NCBI GenBank assembly: GCA_023443025.1
Contig: JAEZWM010000100.1
Location: forward strand, 1-24,522
DNA length: 24,522 nt
Direction: 5' to 3'
Source of the DNA: Bacillota bacterium
GTDB taxonomy: Bacteria; Bacillota; Clostridia; Tissierellales; Peptoniphilaceae
Numbering within the stretch: the first letter of the stretch is position 1; the number at the start of each line of letters is the position of its first letter. The position numbers and the translations under genes were made by a program. Of this stretch, positions 8,361 through 15,758 are shown piece by piece. The notes beneath the pieces were generated by a model that did not search any database, was not told the DNA's origin, and saw only the letters and a list, made by a program, of their open reading frames with translations.

Positions 8361-9131
8361 ATGATTAAAAATATATTGACCGAGTCAAAAGTCCATTGCA
8401 TAACCAATTATGTATCTGCAAAAGAGGTGCTAAATGCACTTTATGCAGTTGGAGCAAGGGGTTATGTCGGAGATGATCCCGATGAAGTAAAGGATATAAC
8501 TGAATACTGTGATTCTCTTTTAATCAATATAGGCACACTTAATTTTAGAACTATAAGATCAATGATGAAAGCGGCTCACTATGCTAATCAAATAAGAAGA
8601 CCGGTTGTATATCAGCCTCATGAGATACAAACTTCAAAGCTGCGAAGTTCTACTACGGAGACTTTTTTAACTGAGCTAAGTTTTGATATAATTATAGGCG
8701 ATGCAGCGGAAATCGCCGAGGTTTATAAGATAGTTTATGCAAATGCAAAAGAAAAACCGGGCATAACGGTTGAAGAGATGGCTGATAAAGTTGCCGAACG
8801 AAGAAAATGCACTGTGATCGTCATGGGAGAGAACGATTATGTTACAAACTCGAAGGACTCTTATACATGTGTAAATAAGACTAATCTGTTAACGCCAATA
8901 TTCGGTTATAAATGCGTATATGCAGCTGTGACTGCTGCAATAATCGGTACAGGCCTCGATTCTTATAAAGCTGCTAAATGGTCAACTCTACTGATGAGAG
9001 CTGCTAGAGAAGCAACAGAAAAATCGCTTAGAAATTCAGAATTTGGAGTGGGCTCTTTTGATGAAATACTGATCAATAGTTTAGAAAAGATTGATTCAAT
9101 TATAGGGCTGCTTGATGAGTATAGAAAGTAG
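8361..9131 (+). CDS. ThiM-like (hydroxyethylthiazole kinase fold) protein with altered active site
   Basis: A 256-residue protein related along its length to hydroxyethylthiazole kinase, the thiamine-salvage enzyme that phosphorylates 4-methyl-5-hydroxyethylthiazole. VHCITNYVSA near residue 11, DDPDEV, LLINIGTLN and a GDAAEI (usually GNASEI) are clear. However, the usual DPVGAGAT is replaced by QPHEIQT, and the GTGC phosphate-binding/catalytic loop near residue 190 reads FGYKC, keeping only the Cys. The TGE segment reads MGE. These changes hit the catalytic core, so ordinary kinase activity is doubtful. It has a GAGGGAGG ribosome binding site, its own promoter and terminator, no thiamine genes next to it and no TPP riboswitch. 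It may be a divergent paralogue with another role. Confidence 0.75.
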   Translation: MIKNILTESKVHCITNYVSAKEVLNALYAVGARGYVGDDPDEVKDITEYCDSLLINIGTLNFRTIRSMMKAAHYANQIRRPVVYQPHEIQTSKLRSSTTETFLTELSFDIIIGDAAEIAEVYKIVYANAKEKPGITVEEMADKVAERRKCTVIVMGENDYVTNSKDSYTCVNKTNLLTPIFGYKCVYAAVTAAIIGTGLDSYKAAKWSTLLMRAAREATEKSLRNSEFGVGSFDEILINSLEKIDSIIGLLDEYRK

Positions 9132-9152
9132 AATAAAAGTTAAAGATAAATG

Positions 9153-9187
9153 AAAGCATAGTGATTTTAATCCTCTATGCTTTTTTT
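9153..9187 (+). terminator. Terminator after the ThiM-like gene
   Basis: AAAGCATAG (9153-9161) pairs with CTATGCTTT (9175-9183), followed by a run of T up to 9187. Confidence 0.85.
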
Positions 9188-9351
9188 GAAGTTTATTTTT
9201 TGTGCTTAGCTAATATTAAGGGCAAAATAAATCATAATCTTGGATTCATAAGTGATCTTTTAGATCCTAATTGTTTTGAACTAGTAATTATAATAAAAGT
9301 CGGATAAAATAGATATGTAAGTATAATTGATGATAAATGATGGAGGTATGA

Positions 9352-9996
9352 ATGAAAGGAATTCTTTTTGATTTAGATGGAACATTAATAGATTCAATGA
9401 AAATATGGGAAAGTTTAGATAAACAGTTTGTAGAGTCAAGAGGACTTTTGTACGATCCAAAATCCACTGAAGAGTTAAAGGCAATTGGACTAAATGATGC
9501 ACCTGCATACTTTAATGAAGTTTACGATATGAATGTAACACTTGATGATATGCTGGACTTTATGTACGAGACACTTGATGATCATTATAGTCATAAATTT
9601 CCGCTTAAAGAAGGTGTATATGATAAATTAATTGAGCTTGAGAAATTAGGATATAAGATGTGTATCACTACAGCTACAGCGAGTTCTTTAGCTATGAAAG
9701 CCGTAGATAGATTAGAGCTTGGAAGGTTTATGGAGTTTGTTCTCACACCTGATATTGCAGACTGTGAAAAAGGAGATCTAAAATTTTTTGATATAGCTGT
9801 TAAAAAACTTGGTACGAAACCCGAGGACACCTATGTATTTGACGATGCGCTTTATGCATTAGAAAATGCAGTACAACTAGGATTAATACCGGTTGGTATT
9901 GAGGATGATTCTACAGCTGAACAAAAAAATGAGATAATAGCGATATCTAAAATATATCTAGAATCATTTAATGATTTGGATGTAAGTAGGCTCTAA
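9352..9996 (+). CDS. HAD-superfamily hydrolase, phosphoglucomutase-like subgroup
   Basis: A 214-residue phosphatase-type protein. Motif I is FDLDGTLIDS, with nucleophile D7 and acid D9. The helical cap follows (about 18-85). Motif II is the Thr in CITTATASS, motif III the Lys of KGDLKFFDIAVKKLG, and motif IV VFDDALYALENA, which keeps the acidic pair. This resembles the beta-phosphoglucomutase/phosphoglycolate phosphatase group; the substrate cannot be told. The ATG follows TGGAGGTATGA, a clear ribosome binding site. The chromate transporter gene starts one base after its stop, so they are probably co-transcribed and translationally coupled. Confidence 0.85.
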   Translation: MKGILFDLDGTLIDSMKIWESLDKQFVESRGLLYDPKSTEELKAIGLNDAPAYFNEVYDMNVTLDDMLDFMYETLDDHYSHKFPLKEGVYDKLIELEKLGYKMCITTATASSLAMKAVDRLELGRFMEFVLTPDIADCEKGDLKFFDIAVKKLGTKPEDTYVFDDALYALENAVQLGLIPVGIEDDSTAEQKNEIIAISKIYLESFNDLDVSRL

Positions 9997-9997
9997 A

Positions 9998-10555
9998 ATG
10001 GATGCAAAAAGTAGGGAAAATAAAACCGGATTATTCACTCTCTTTACTACTTTTTTGAGGATAGGAGCTTTTACTTTTGGCGGTGGACTGGCGATGCTTC
10101 CAATTTTAAAAAGAGAAGTGGTGGACAATCATAAATGGGTTTCGAATGAAGATCTGATCGACTATTACTCAATTGGTCAGACAACACCCGGAATTATTGC
10201 AATAAATGTATCAACTATTATAGGCTATAAAGAAAGAGGGGTGCTCGGTGCTTTTGTAGCGGCATTTTCATTTTTACTACCTGCATTTCTTTTAATTATT
10301 TCGCTCGCTTCGGTGATTTTCATATACTCTGAAAACCCATATTTCCAAAGGGCTTTTAGCGGGATACGTATTGCCGTTTGTGCACTTATTGCTCATACGG
10401 TTATTAAAATGGCGAAAATTGGAGTGGTGGATATAATTACCGGGATGATTTTTATAGTATCCTTTATTATGATCGGAGTTTTAAGGGTATCACCCATACC
10501 GGTAGTCTTATTTGCTGCGGCCACCGGAATCATATCAAGAGGTGTAAGAAGATGA
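9998..10555 (+). CDS. Chromate transporter, short-chain CHR subunit 1
   Basis: A 185-residue membrane protein with the CHR domain: an FLRIGAFTFGGGLAMLPIL-type N-terminal motif, KWVSNEDLIDYYSIGQTTPGI and about five or six helices. Short CHR proteins occur as adjacent pairs that together equal one long ChrA and probably form a heterodimer; the transported ion may be chromate or another oxyanion. The start is one base after the HAD stop codon, with only a weak AGTAGG upstream, so coupling is likely. Its stop overlaps the next start in an ATGA. Confidence 0.9.
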   Translation: MDAKSRENKTGLFTLFTTFLRIGAFTFGGGLAMLPILKREVVDNHKWVSNEDLIDYYSIGQTTPGIIAINVSTIIGYKERGVLGAFVAAFSFLLPAFLLIISLASVIFIYSENPYFQRAFSGIRIAVCALIAHTVIKMAKIGVVDIITGMIFIVSFIMIGVLRVSPIPVVLFAAATGIISRGVRR

Positions 10556-11118
10556 TATATTTGCAGCTTTTTTATGAGTTTTTTAAAGCGGGACTCTTCT
10601 CAATCGGTGGGGGACCTGCGACCATACCTTTTTTAAAACAGATGTCAGTAAACCACGGATGGTTTACATCCTCTGAACTTCTGGATATGATAGCAATTTC
10701 AGAGTCTACACCAGGGGCCATCGGTACCAATATGGCGACCTATGTAGGAATGAAAACTGCAGGGGTACCCGGAGCTCTTGTATCGACGACGGCACTGGCA
10801 CTTCCTTCTATTATCGTGATTCTCTTAATCATAAATGTAATAACTAAGTACAGAGAAAGTAGGCTAATGGTAGATGCTTTTTATGGGATAAGACCGGCTA
10901 CAGCTGGTTTGGTATTTGGGGCTATGGCCGAGCTTTTTGCGGTTAGTCTTTTTAACATCTCGCTGTTTATGAACACTAAGGCATTGCTCGACTTATTTAA
11001 ATTTGGACCGCTGTTACTTTTCTCGGCAGTGTTCTTGATTCATTATAAACTACCTAAAATACATCCCATATTTTTAATAGCCATGGGAGCATTAATGGGC
11101 ATAATTTTTAGATTATAA
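10552..11118 (+). CDS. Chromate transporter, short-chain CHR subunit 2
   Basis: A 188-residue partner of the upstream CHR protein, with FKAGLFSIGGGPATIPFLK at the N-terminus, the GWFTSSELLDMIAISESTPGAIGTN region typical of CHR, and about six membrane helices. Overlap of four bases (ATGA) with the first subunit implies equal production. A shared terminator follows right after the stop. Substrate specificity is not visible from sequence. Confidence 0.9.
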   Translation: MIYLQLFYEFFKAGLFSIGGGPATIPFLKQMSVNHGWFTSSELLDMIAISESTPGAIGTNMATYVGMKTAGVPGALVSTTALALPSIIVILLIINVITKYRESRLMVDAFYGIRPATAGLVFGAMAELFAVSLFNISLFMNTKALLDLFKFGPLLLFSAVFLIHYKLPKIHPIFLIAMGALMGIIFRL

Positions 11119-11123
11119 GAAAA

Positions 11124-11147
11124 AGCTGGCATTTAGCCAGCTCTTTT
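11124..11147. terminator. Bidirectional terminator between chromate and dCMP deaminase genes
   Basis: AGCTGGC-attta-GCCAGCT with A tract on the left and T tract on the right lies between two convergent stop codons and overlaps the end of the minus gene. Confidence 0.85.
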
Positions 11148-11565
11148 AGATTTGTATATGTTCGATATTATTCCTTTTTAAAAGCACTAGTGCATAATCA
11201 TCGATTCTGTATCCTTCATGATAGTAAATTTTTGAAATTCCTGCTTGTATAAGAGCCTTAGTACAGTTAAGGCAAGGAAAATGAGTTACGTAACAGTGAC
11301 ATCCTTTTACCGATATACCTTCCTTTGCACAGTATAAAAGTGCATTCATCTCTGCATGGATAGTTGCGATGCAGTGTCCATCCCTCATGGTGTGTCCTAT
11401 CTCATCACAGTGAGGATTACCTGCAATAGAACCATTATATCCGGTAGATACGATCCTGTTTTCAGTATTAACTATCACACATCCTACATAAGCTCTGTCA
11501 CATGTACCTCTGGTAGCGACAGTGTGAGCCAGATCCATAAAATATTCTTCCCAAGATTTTCTCAT
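11146..11565 (-). CDS. dCMP deaminase / ComEB family zinc deaminase
   Basis: A 139-residue cytidine/deoxycytidylate deaminase-fold protein. Zinc ligands and proton shuttle are in place: HAE (H70, E72), and PCLNC (C98, C101). The N-terminal RGTCDRAYVGCVIV and TGYNGS segments match dCMP deaminase. The enzyme converts dCMP to dUMP for dTMP synthesis. The ATG follows GAGGTGAATA. It stands alone and is divergent from the patatin gene. The fit to dCMP deaminase is better than to tRNA adenosine deaminase because of length and the extra PHCDEIGH region. Confidence 0.9.
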   Translation of the reverse strand: MRKSWEEYFMDLAHTVATRGTCDRAYVGCVIVNTENRIVSTGYNGSIAGNPHCDEIGHTMRDGHCIATIHAEMNALLYCAKEGISVKGCHCYVTHFPCLNCTKALIQAGISKIYYHEGYRIDDYALVLLKRNNIEHIQI

Positions 11566-11665
11566 TATTCACCTCATAAATATAATTACATCTATTATAA
11601 CATAATGGAAATATCTATTAAAACATGATAATATTACTTTATAGAATATATGATGGAGGCAATAT

Positions 11666-12853
11666 ATGAGAGGACTTGTGCTAGAAGGTGGCGGCGCAAA
11701 AGGTGCTTTTCAAATAGGTGCATATAAAGCGCTTTTAGAAAATGGATTTGAATTTGATGGAATTACAGGTACCTCCATTGGATCTTTGAATGGAGCGATG
11801 ATTGCTCAAGGAGACTTCGAAAAGCTCGAAAAGCTTTGGAGAGAGATAGATATAGAAGTGATTTTTGGAACCGTCATCCCTGCAAAACTTATGGAGACTA
11901 ATTTTAGTTTCGAATTGATTAAAAACTACTCCAATGAAATCAAAGATTTAGTTTTGCAAGGCGGAATCGATATAAAACCAATCTATGAATACATTTCAAA
12001 TAATGTAAATGAGAAAAAAGTTAGAGAAAGTGGAAAGGATTTTGGTCTTGTAACCTTTAATATAACCGATAGAAAAGGTGAAAAACTTTTTATAGAAGAT
12101 GTCCCTACAGGATGTCTCTGGGATTATCTTATGGCGTCTTGTTATCTTCCGGTGTTTAAAAGAAGTGAGCTTGGCGGCAAGGTTTATCTTGATGGTGCGT
12201 TTTCTGACAACCTTCCTTTTTCCATGCTAGTGGATAAGGGATATACTGACATAGTTTTGGTTAGAATTGAAGGTCTGGGTATTATCGAAAGTAGAGATGT
12301 CCCCGGCGTTAATTTTATTGAAATAAACCCGAGACATGAACTGGGCAAATTACTCGATTTTAGTAAAGAGAATAGCGATAGACTGATAAAAATCGGTTAC
12401 TTAGACACCATGGTAGCACTAGGAAAATTCTATGGAGATTACTATACGCTAAAAGGAGATGCAAAAGCTTATGCTGAGTACCTTTTTAATCTACCTGACG
12501 AAAAAATAGGTGAATTAGGAGATGTTCTCGGATTACCTGAGTTAACCGGTCTAGATAAGATGTATATGTATATTCTTCCTAAGATTGTTGAAACCTTAGG
12601 ATTAAAAGACAAACCATCTGCTGCAAGCTTAGCCATAAAACTTACTGAGTCCAGGCTAAAGCAGCTTGAAATGGAGCCCTTGGAGATTTACGAACTGGAT
12701 GGAATAATAAAGGCATTTAAAGACAAGAGGATCAATATTGAAAACGAACCGCACGATTTGAAAGAGTTAGCGATAACGGGCTTCAAAAACATTTTTTATA
12801 AAGAGGATATAATAAATAAAATAAACAATATATTATTTACAAATAGAAATTAG
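11666..12853 (+). CDS. Patatin-like phospholipase
   Basis: A 395-residue acyl hydrolase with the Ser-Asp dyad of the patatin family. The oxyanion loop is GGGAKG (8-13), the nucleophile elbow is GTSIG with S37, and the catalytic Asp is in YLDGAFSDN (D176). The C-terminal 200 residues are a helical extension of unknown function. It lacks a signal peptide, so it is likely cytoplasmic or membrane-peripheral. Start: ATGATGGAGGCAATAT precedes the ATG. Thirteen bases separate it from the MATE gene, suggesting an operon. Whether it acts in lipid turnover or defence (some patatins are phage-defence effectors) cannot be told here. Confidence 0.9.
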   Translation: MRGLVLEGGGAKGAFQIGAYKALLENGFEFDGITGTSIGSLNGAMIAQGDFEKLEKLWREIDIEVIFGTVIPAKLMETNFSFELIKNYSNEIKDLVLQGGIDIKPIYEYISNNVNEKKVRESGKDFGLVTFNITDRKGEKLFIEDVPTGCLWDYLMASCYLPVFKRSELGGKVYLDGAFSDNLPFSMLVDKGYTDIVLVRIEGLGIIESRDVPGVNFIEINPRHELGKLLDFSKENSDRLIKIGYLDTMVALGKFYGDYYTLKGDAKAYAEYLFNLPDEKIGELGDVLGLPELTGLDKMYMYILPKIVETLGLKDKPSAASLAIKLTESRLKQLEMEPLEIYELDGIIKAFKDKRINIENEPHDLKELAITGFKNIFYKEDIINKINNILFTNRN

Positions 12854-12866
12854 AAAAGGTGATGAA

Positions 12867-14261
12867 TTGGAAAGAACCGAAAACCCATTGGGTTATGAAC
12901 CCATAGCCCCACTTATGGTTAAATACGCTATACCTTCGATTATTTCAGGACTCGTTGGAGCCATTTATAATATTATCGATCAGATATTTATCGGCTGGGG
13001 AGTGGGGATGCTTGGAAATGCTGCAACAAATGTATCCTTTCCTCTAGTAACACTTACAATTGCGATTTCGCTACTTGTTGGAGTTGGAACAGCTTCAAAT
13101 TTTAATTTAGAATTAGGACGAAAAAACGAAGAGAGAGCAAAGCAGGTCTTTGGTAGAGGAGTTAGTCTTGTCTTTGTTTTCTCTGTTATGATTACAGCTT
13201 TTGCACTTATTTTTTTACCGAGGTTATTATTTATTTTTGGGAGTACTGAAGAAGTATTCCCTTATGCATTTGAGTACGCAAATATAACTACAAAAGGTAC
13301 GATATTTTTAATGGCATCCATAGCATTTCCTATACTTATAAGGTCCGATGGATCTCCAAGATACGCTATGGTGGCAGCACTTACCGGTGCTGTTCTAAAC
13401 ACCATACTAGATCCAATATTTATTTTTGTTTTTGATATGGGAATTGCCGGAGCGGCATGGGCTACGGTTATCAGTCAAGCTGTAAATGCTACTATAGGAC
13501 TTGTATACATTTTAAAACATATGAAGACAATCGACATAAGTCCGGAAATATTCGGTTTTTTTAATAAAAAACTTGAAAAGGGATTGACATGGGATGTTTT
13601 AAAACTTGGAGCAACCCCGCTCATGAACCACTTAGCAATGATGATAATGATGATTATCCTCAATCAGTCATTGAAATACTATGGTGCACAGTCCGATTAT
13701 GGAAGCTCAATTCCACTTGCAGTAGTCGGAGTAATTTCAAAGGTAACAATTATATACACTTCAATAGTAATAGGAATCTCTCAAGGCGCACAACCTGTGA
13801 TGGGATTCAACTATGGTGCAAAGAATTTTAACAGAGTAAAAAGTGCGACCTTAATTAATATGGGTGCAGTTACTGTGGTATCGCTAATAACTTTTGCAAT
13901 ATTCCAGTTATTCCCACTCCAAATAATAAGAATATTTGGAACAGGGAGCCCCGAATATGAACAGTTTGCAATTAGATATCTCAGGATTTTTATGTTTATG
14001 ATTACTGTCAATGGAGCTCAGCCGGTATCATCCTTTTTGTTTACTGCCATTGGCAAACCTCTTAGAGGGCTTTTAATCTCTTTAACCAGACATATAATTT
14101 TCTTTATACCACTTGTGTACATCCTTCCACAGTTTTTAGGGATTGACGGAGTGCTCCTAACAGGGCCCATAGCTGATATGGCTGCTGCTATTGTTGCATT
14201 TACCTTGTTTTTCATAGAAATAAAGAAACTGGATGAAATGGCAAAAATCCAAGAAGCGTAG
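12867..14261 (+). CDS. MATE-family efflux transporter
   Basis: A 464-residue membrane protein with about twelve helices in two MatE repeats (roughly 10-180 and 240-430). MVKYAIPSIISGLVGAIYN and DQIFIGWGVG near the N-terminus, and GAQPVMGFNYGAKN in the second half, are typical of Na+- or H+-driven multidrug antiporters. I choose the TTG at 12867 because AAAAGGTGATGAA stands at the right distance; the ATG at 12862 is in another frame. It shares a probable operon with the patatin gene and ends in its own terminator. Confidence 0.9.
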   Translation: MERTENPLGYEPIAPLMVKYAIPSIISGLVGAIYNIIDQIFIGWGVGMLGNAATNVSFPLVTLTIAISLLVGVGTASNFNLELGRKNEERAKQVFGRGVSLVFVFSVMITAFALIFLPRLLFIFGSTEEVFPYAFEYANITTKGTIFLMASIAFPILIRSDGSPRYAMVAALTGAVLNTILDPIFIFVFDMGIAGAAWATVISQAVNATIGLVYILKHMKTIDISPEIFGFFNKKLEKGLTWDVLKLGATPLMNHLAMMIMMIILNQSLKYYGAQSDYGSSIPLAVVGVISKVTIIYTSIVIGISQGAQPVMGFNYGAKNFNRVKSATLINMGAVTVVSLITFAIFQLFPLQIIRIFGTGSPEYEQFAIRYLRIFMFMITVNGAQPVSSFLFTAIGKPLRGLLISLTRHIIFFIPLVYILPQFLGIDGVLLTGPIADMAAAIVAFTLFFIEIKKLDEMAKIQEA

Positions 14262-14349
14262 ATATTTACAAAATATTATTAAAAATCAACGGAATAATAA
14301 CAGTGGTTTTTCCTTAACTAGGAAAACAAATGCTTTAACTTGAAAAAGC

Positions 14350-14393
14350 TGACAAAGCTTCTATTTTCAGGGCTTTGTCAATAAACTTTTTTT
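14350..14393 (+). terminator. Terminator after the MATE gene
   Basis: TGACAAAGC (14350-14358) pairs with GCTTTGTCA (14372-14380), followed six bases later by seven T. Confidence 0.7.
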
Positions 14394-14404
14394 AAAGGAA
14401 AACG

Positions 14405-14433
14405 TTGACAATTAAAAAAGTATGTTGTATAAT
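14405..14433 (+). promoter_or_regulatory. Consensus sigma-A promoter with no gene behind it
   Basis: TTGACA, exactly 17 bases, TATAAT: a perfect match to the housekeeping consensus, a few bases after the MATE terminator. No coding region follows for over a kilobase, so it probably drives a small RNA. Confidence 0.75.
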
Positions 14434-14439
14434 ATGAAT

Positions 14440-14536
14440 GTAATAAACAAGTAGTAATACAGTTTATTCTTTTTCATCATAATTAACTCCAGAGACAAGA
14501 GTAGGCAGCGCCTGCTCTTTTCTCTGCCCATTTTTA
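14440..14536 (+). ncRNA. Candidate small RNA ending in a long hairpin
   Basis: The transcript from the perfect promoter would start near 14440. At 14491-14525 arms of 16 bases (AGAGACAAGAGTAGGC and GCCTGCTCTTTTCTCT) pair with one mismatch and one wobble around an AGC triloop, followed by GCCCATTTTTA. It could be a terminator stem or a functional RNA. I do not recognise the family, and the 3' end is a guess. Confidence 0.45.
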
Positions 14537-14604
14537 GGGGAATGGTTGTGAGAGATTGGTCATGAGTCGTGAGTTTTTAAAAGTGATTTATTTTTATATT
14601 AATA

Positions 14605-14632
14605 GTAGAGGATGTGCCCTTACTTCAACATT
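14605..14632. repeat. Isolated B' repeat module
   Basis: GTAGAGGATGTGCCCT followed by a CTTACTT-like stretch closely matches the B' modules at 337-364 and 15369-15396, but its A, B and C companions are missing here. Confidence 0.65.
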
Positions 14633-15046
14633 GTTTTGCTTTAATCAAATACGCCAAACAAATCAAATCTAGTCGTAATCTAGCTTTAAAGCTAGGTTTA
14701 TCTTTATTCACGGGTAGAAACAAAAGAAAGGCTCCGAACAAGTTGCAATTTCTCTTCCGTTCACTTATTGGGTAAAATCGTATTTCGGCTCCTCCGGTAA
14801 TTTATATACCGCTGCGCTATAAAAAATAAATCAAAACCCTACGGAGCCTACAATATGATTTTACACCAAACGTTCAAAGTCAGATAAATTTCAACATGTT
14901 CTCCACTGGAAAAAAATACTTATTTTTTACGTTTGGAACGAATGTAGCAAAGATAAGATTTTGCTCCGGATATTATATAAAAATCGATCGAACAGTAAGA
15001 AATCAAAGATTTCTTTCCCGGTGTCTAACTTCTCACCTCTAAATTA
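14633..15046. other. Gene-free AT-rich region with palindromes
   Basis: No coding region is supported. It contains a perfect 16-bp palindrome CTAGCTTTAAAGCTAG (14680-14695) and an imperfect inverted repeat. GGTAAAATCG...CGGCTCC (14771-14792) pairs with GGAGCC...GATTTTAC (14843-14864) around a loop of about 50 bases. This may be a small non-autonomous element or a structured RNA; no target-site duplication was found. Confidence 0.45.
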
Positions 15047-15494
15047 GTAGTGGAGAAATCCACTACTCCTGTTAAATATGAGAACAATTAAGGTTTGAAT
15101 TATTTAACGACCATTTTTATATATTTAGGTTATTTGATTCAAGTTTTTATTCATTTGCCTTACTTTAATTTGTAGCCGAGGTAATTGGAACTGAGGGCAC
15201 TTCCGCTACCTTAGAAACCGAAGTATATAACAAGATAGGTAATTATAGATAGGTTATATTGAATAGAATGTGCATGGTTTAGGTGATTTATAGTAAGGGA
15301 GAATCAGAGTTCTCCCCTACTTTGAGCACGACAAGTTTCTTATCGTGTATCATATATAAATGTATTTCGTAGAGGATGTGCCCTCACTTCCATTACCTTT
15401 GTCTTTTAAGGTTTTTTATATCAACAATCTTTCGTAGGGAGAACTCCGATACCCTGTTAATGAAAGAATCCATAAGATTCGAATCATTAACTAC
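15047..15494. repeat. Right array of GTAG...CTAC-bounded structured repeats
   Basis: This is a diverged copy of bases 19-465 with the same order: A (15047-15111), B (15172-15209), C (15293-15320), B' (15369-15396), A (15434-15494). Spacing between the A modules is 387 bases, against 384 in the left array. The first A has different arm sequences, GTAGTGGA-gaaa-TCCACTAC and GTTAAAT/ATTTAAC, that still pair. The C stem is GGAGAA/TTCTCC against GGCGAA/TTCGCC on the left. The array ends 28 bases before the tRNA promoter. Confidence 0.8.
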
Positions 15495-15521
15495 ATTCCT
15501 CTGTTCTATATAATTTTCTGC

Positions 15522-15550
15522 TTGATAAAACTTCTGCGCTATGGTAATAT
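15522..15550 (+). promoter_or_regulatory. Promoter of tRNA-Val
   Basis: TTGATA, 17 bases, TAATAT, with the tRNA starting 14 bases after the -10 box. Confidence 0.7.
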
Positions 15551-15563
15551 ATTCAAAAGACGG

Positions 15564-15640
15564 GGGCTATTAGCTCAGCTGGCTAGAGTGCTACGTTGAC
15601 ATCGTAGAGGTCGCCGGTTCGAATCCGGCATGGCCCACCA
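15564..15640 (+). tRNA. tRNA-Val (anticodon GAC)
   Basis: All arms fold. The acceptor GGGCTAT/ATGGCCC has one wobble, the D arm is GCTC/GAGT, and the anticodon stem CTACG/CGTAG carries loop TTGACAT (anticodon GAC, Val). The T arm GCCGG/CCGGC carries TTCGAAT, then A and an encoded CCA. The integrase gene just downstream makes this the likely insertion site of the element. Confidence 0.95.
15616..15640. other. Probable attL core in the tRNA 3' end
   Basis: Tyrosine integrases of this type commonly recombine in the T arm and 3' end of a tRNA gene and rebuild it. The integrase reads toward the tRNA 119 bases away, so the T-loop to CCA segment is the likely core. The matching attR should be a repeat of part of this segment beyond the right edge of the window; it cannot be seen here. 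Confidence 0.5.
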
Positions 15641-15643
15641 AAC

Positions 15644-15669
15644 AAACGGCTTATATAAGCCGTTTTTTT
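15644..15669 (+). terminator. Terminator after tRNA-Val
   Basis: The perfect palindrome AACGGCTTATATAAGCCGTT lies four bases after the CCA end and is followed by T. It belongs either to the tRNA or to the integrase on the other strand. Confidence 0.8.
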
Positions 15670-15689
15670 AGTGGATACGCAAGTGGATA
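15670..15689. promoter_or_regulatory. Possible integrase arm-binding repeats
   Basis: AGTGGATA occurs twice, 12 bases apart, just inside the presumed attL. Direct repeats at this place are typical arm-type integrase sites; the assignment is by position only. Confidence 0.35.
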
Positions 15690-15758
15690 TTATTCAAAAA
15701 TCAAAATTGGGGCGATTTTGGGGTTATCTAATTATTAACAATACCTTTAGAAATGTCA

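Noticed and set aside
11666..12853. Patatin gene as a CBASS-type effector
   Set aside because: No cyclase or CBASS accessory gene is near; the neighbour is a MATE exporter, so a defence role is not supported.
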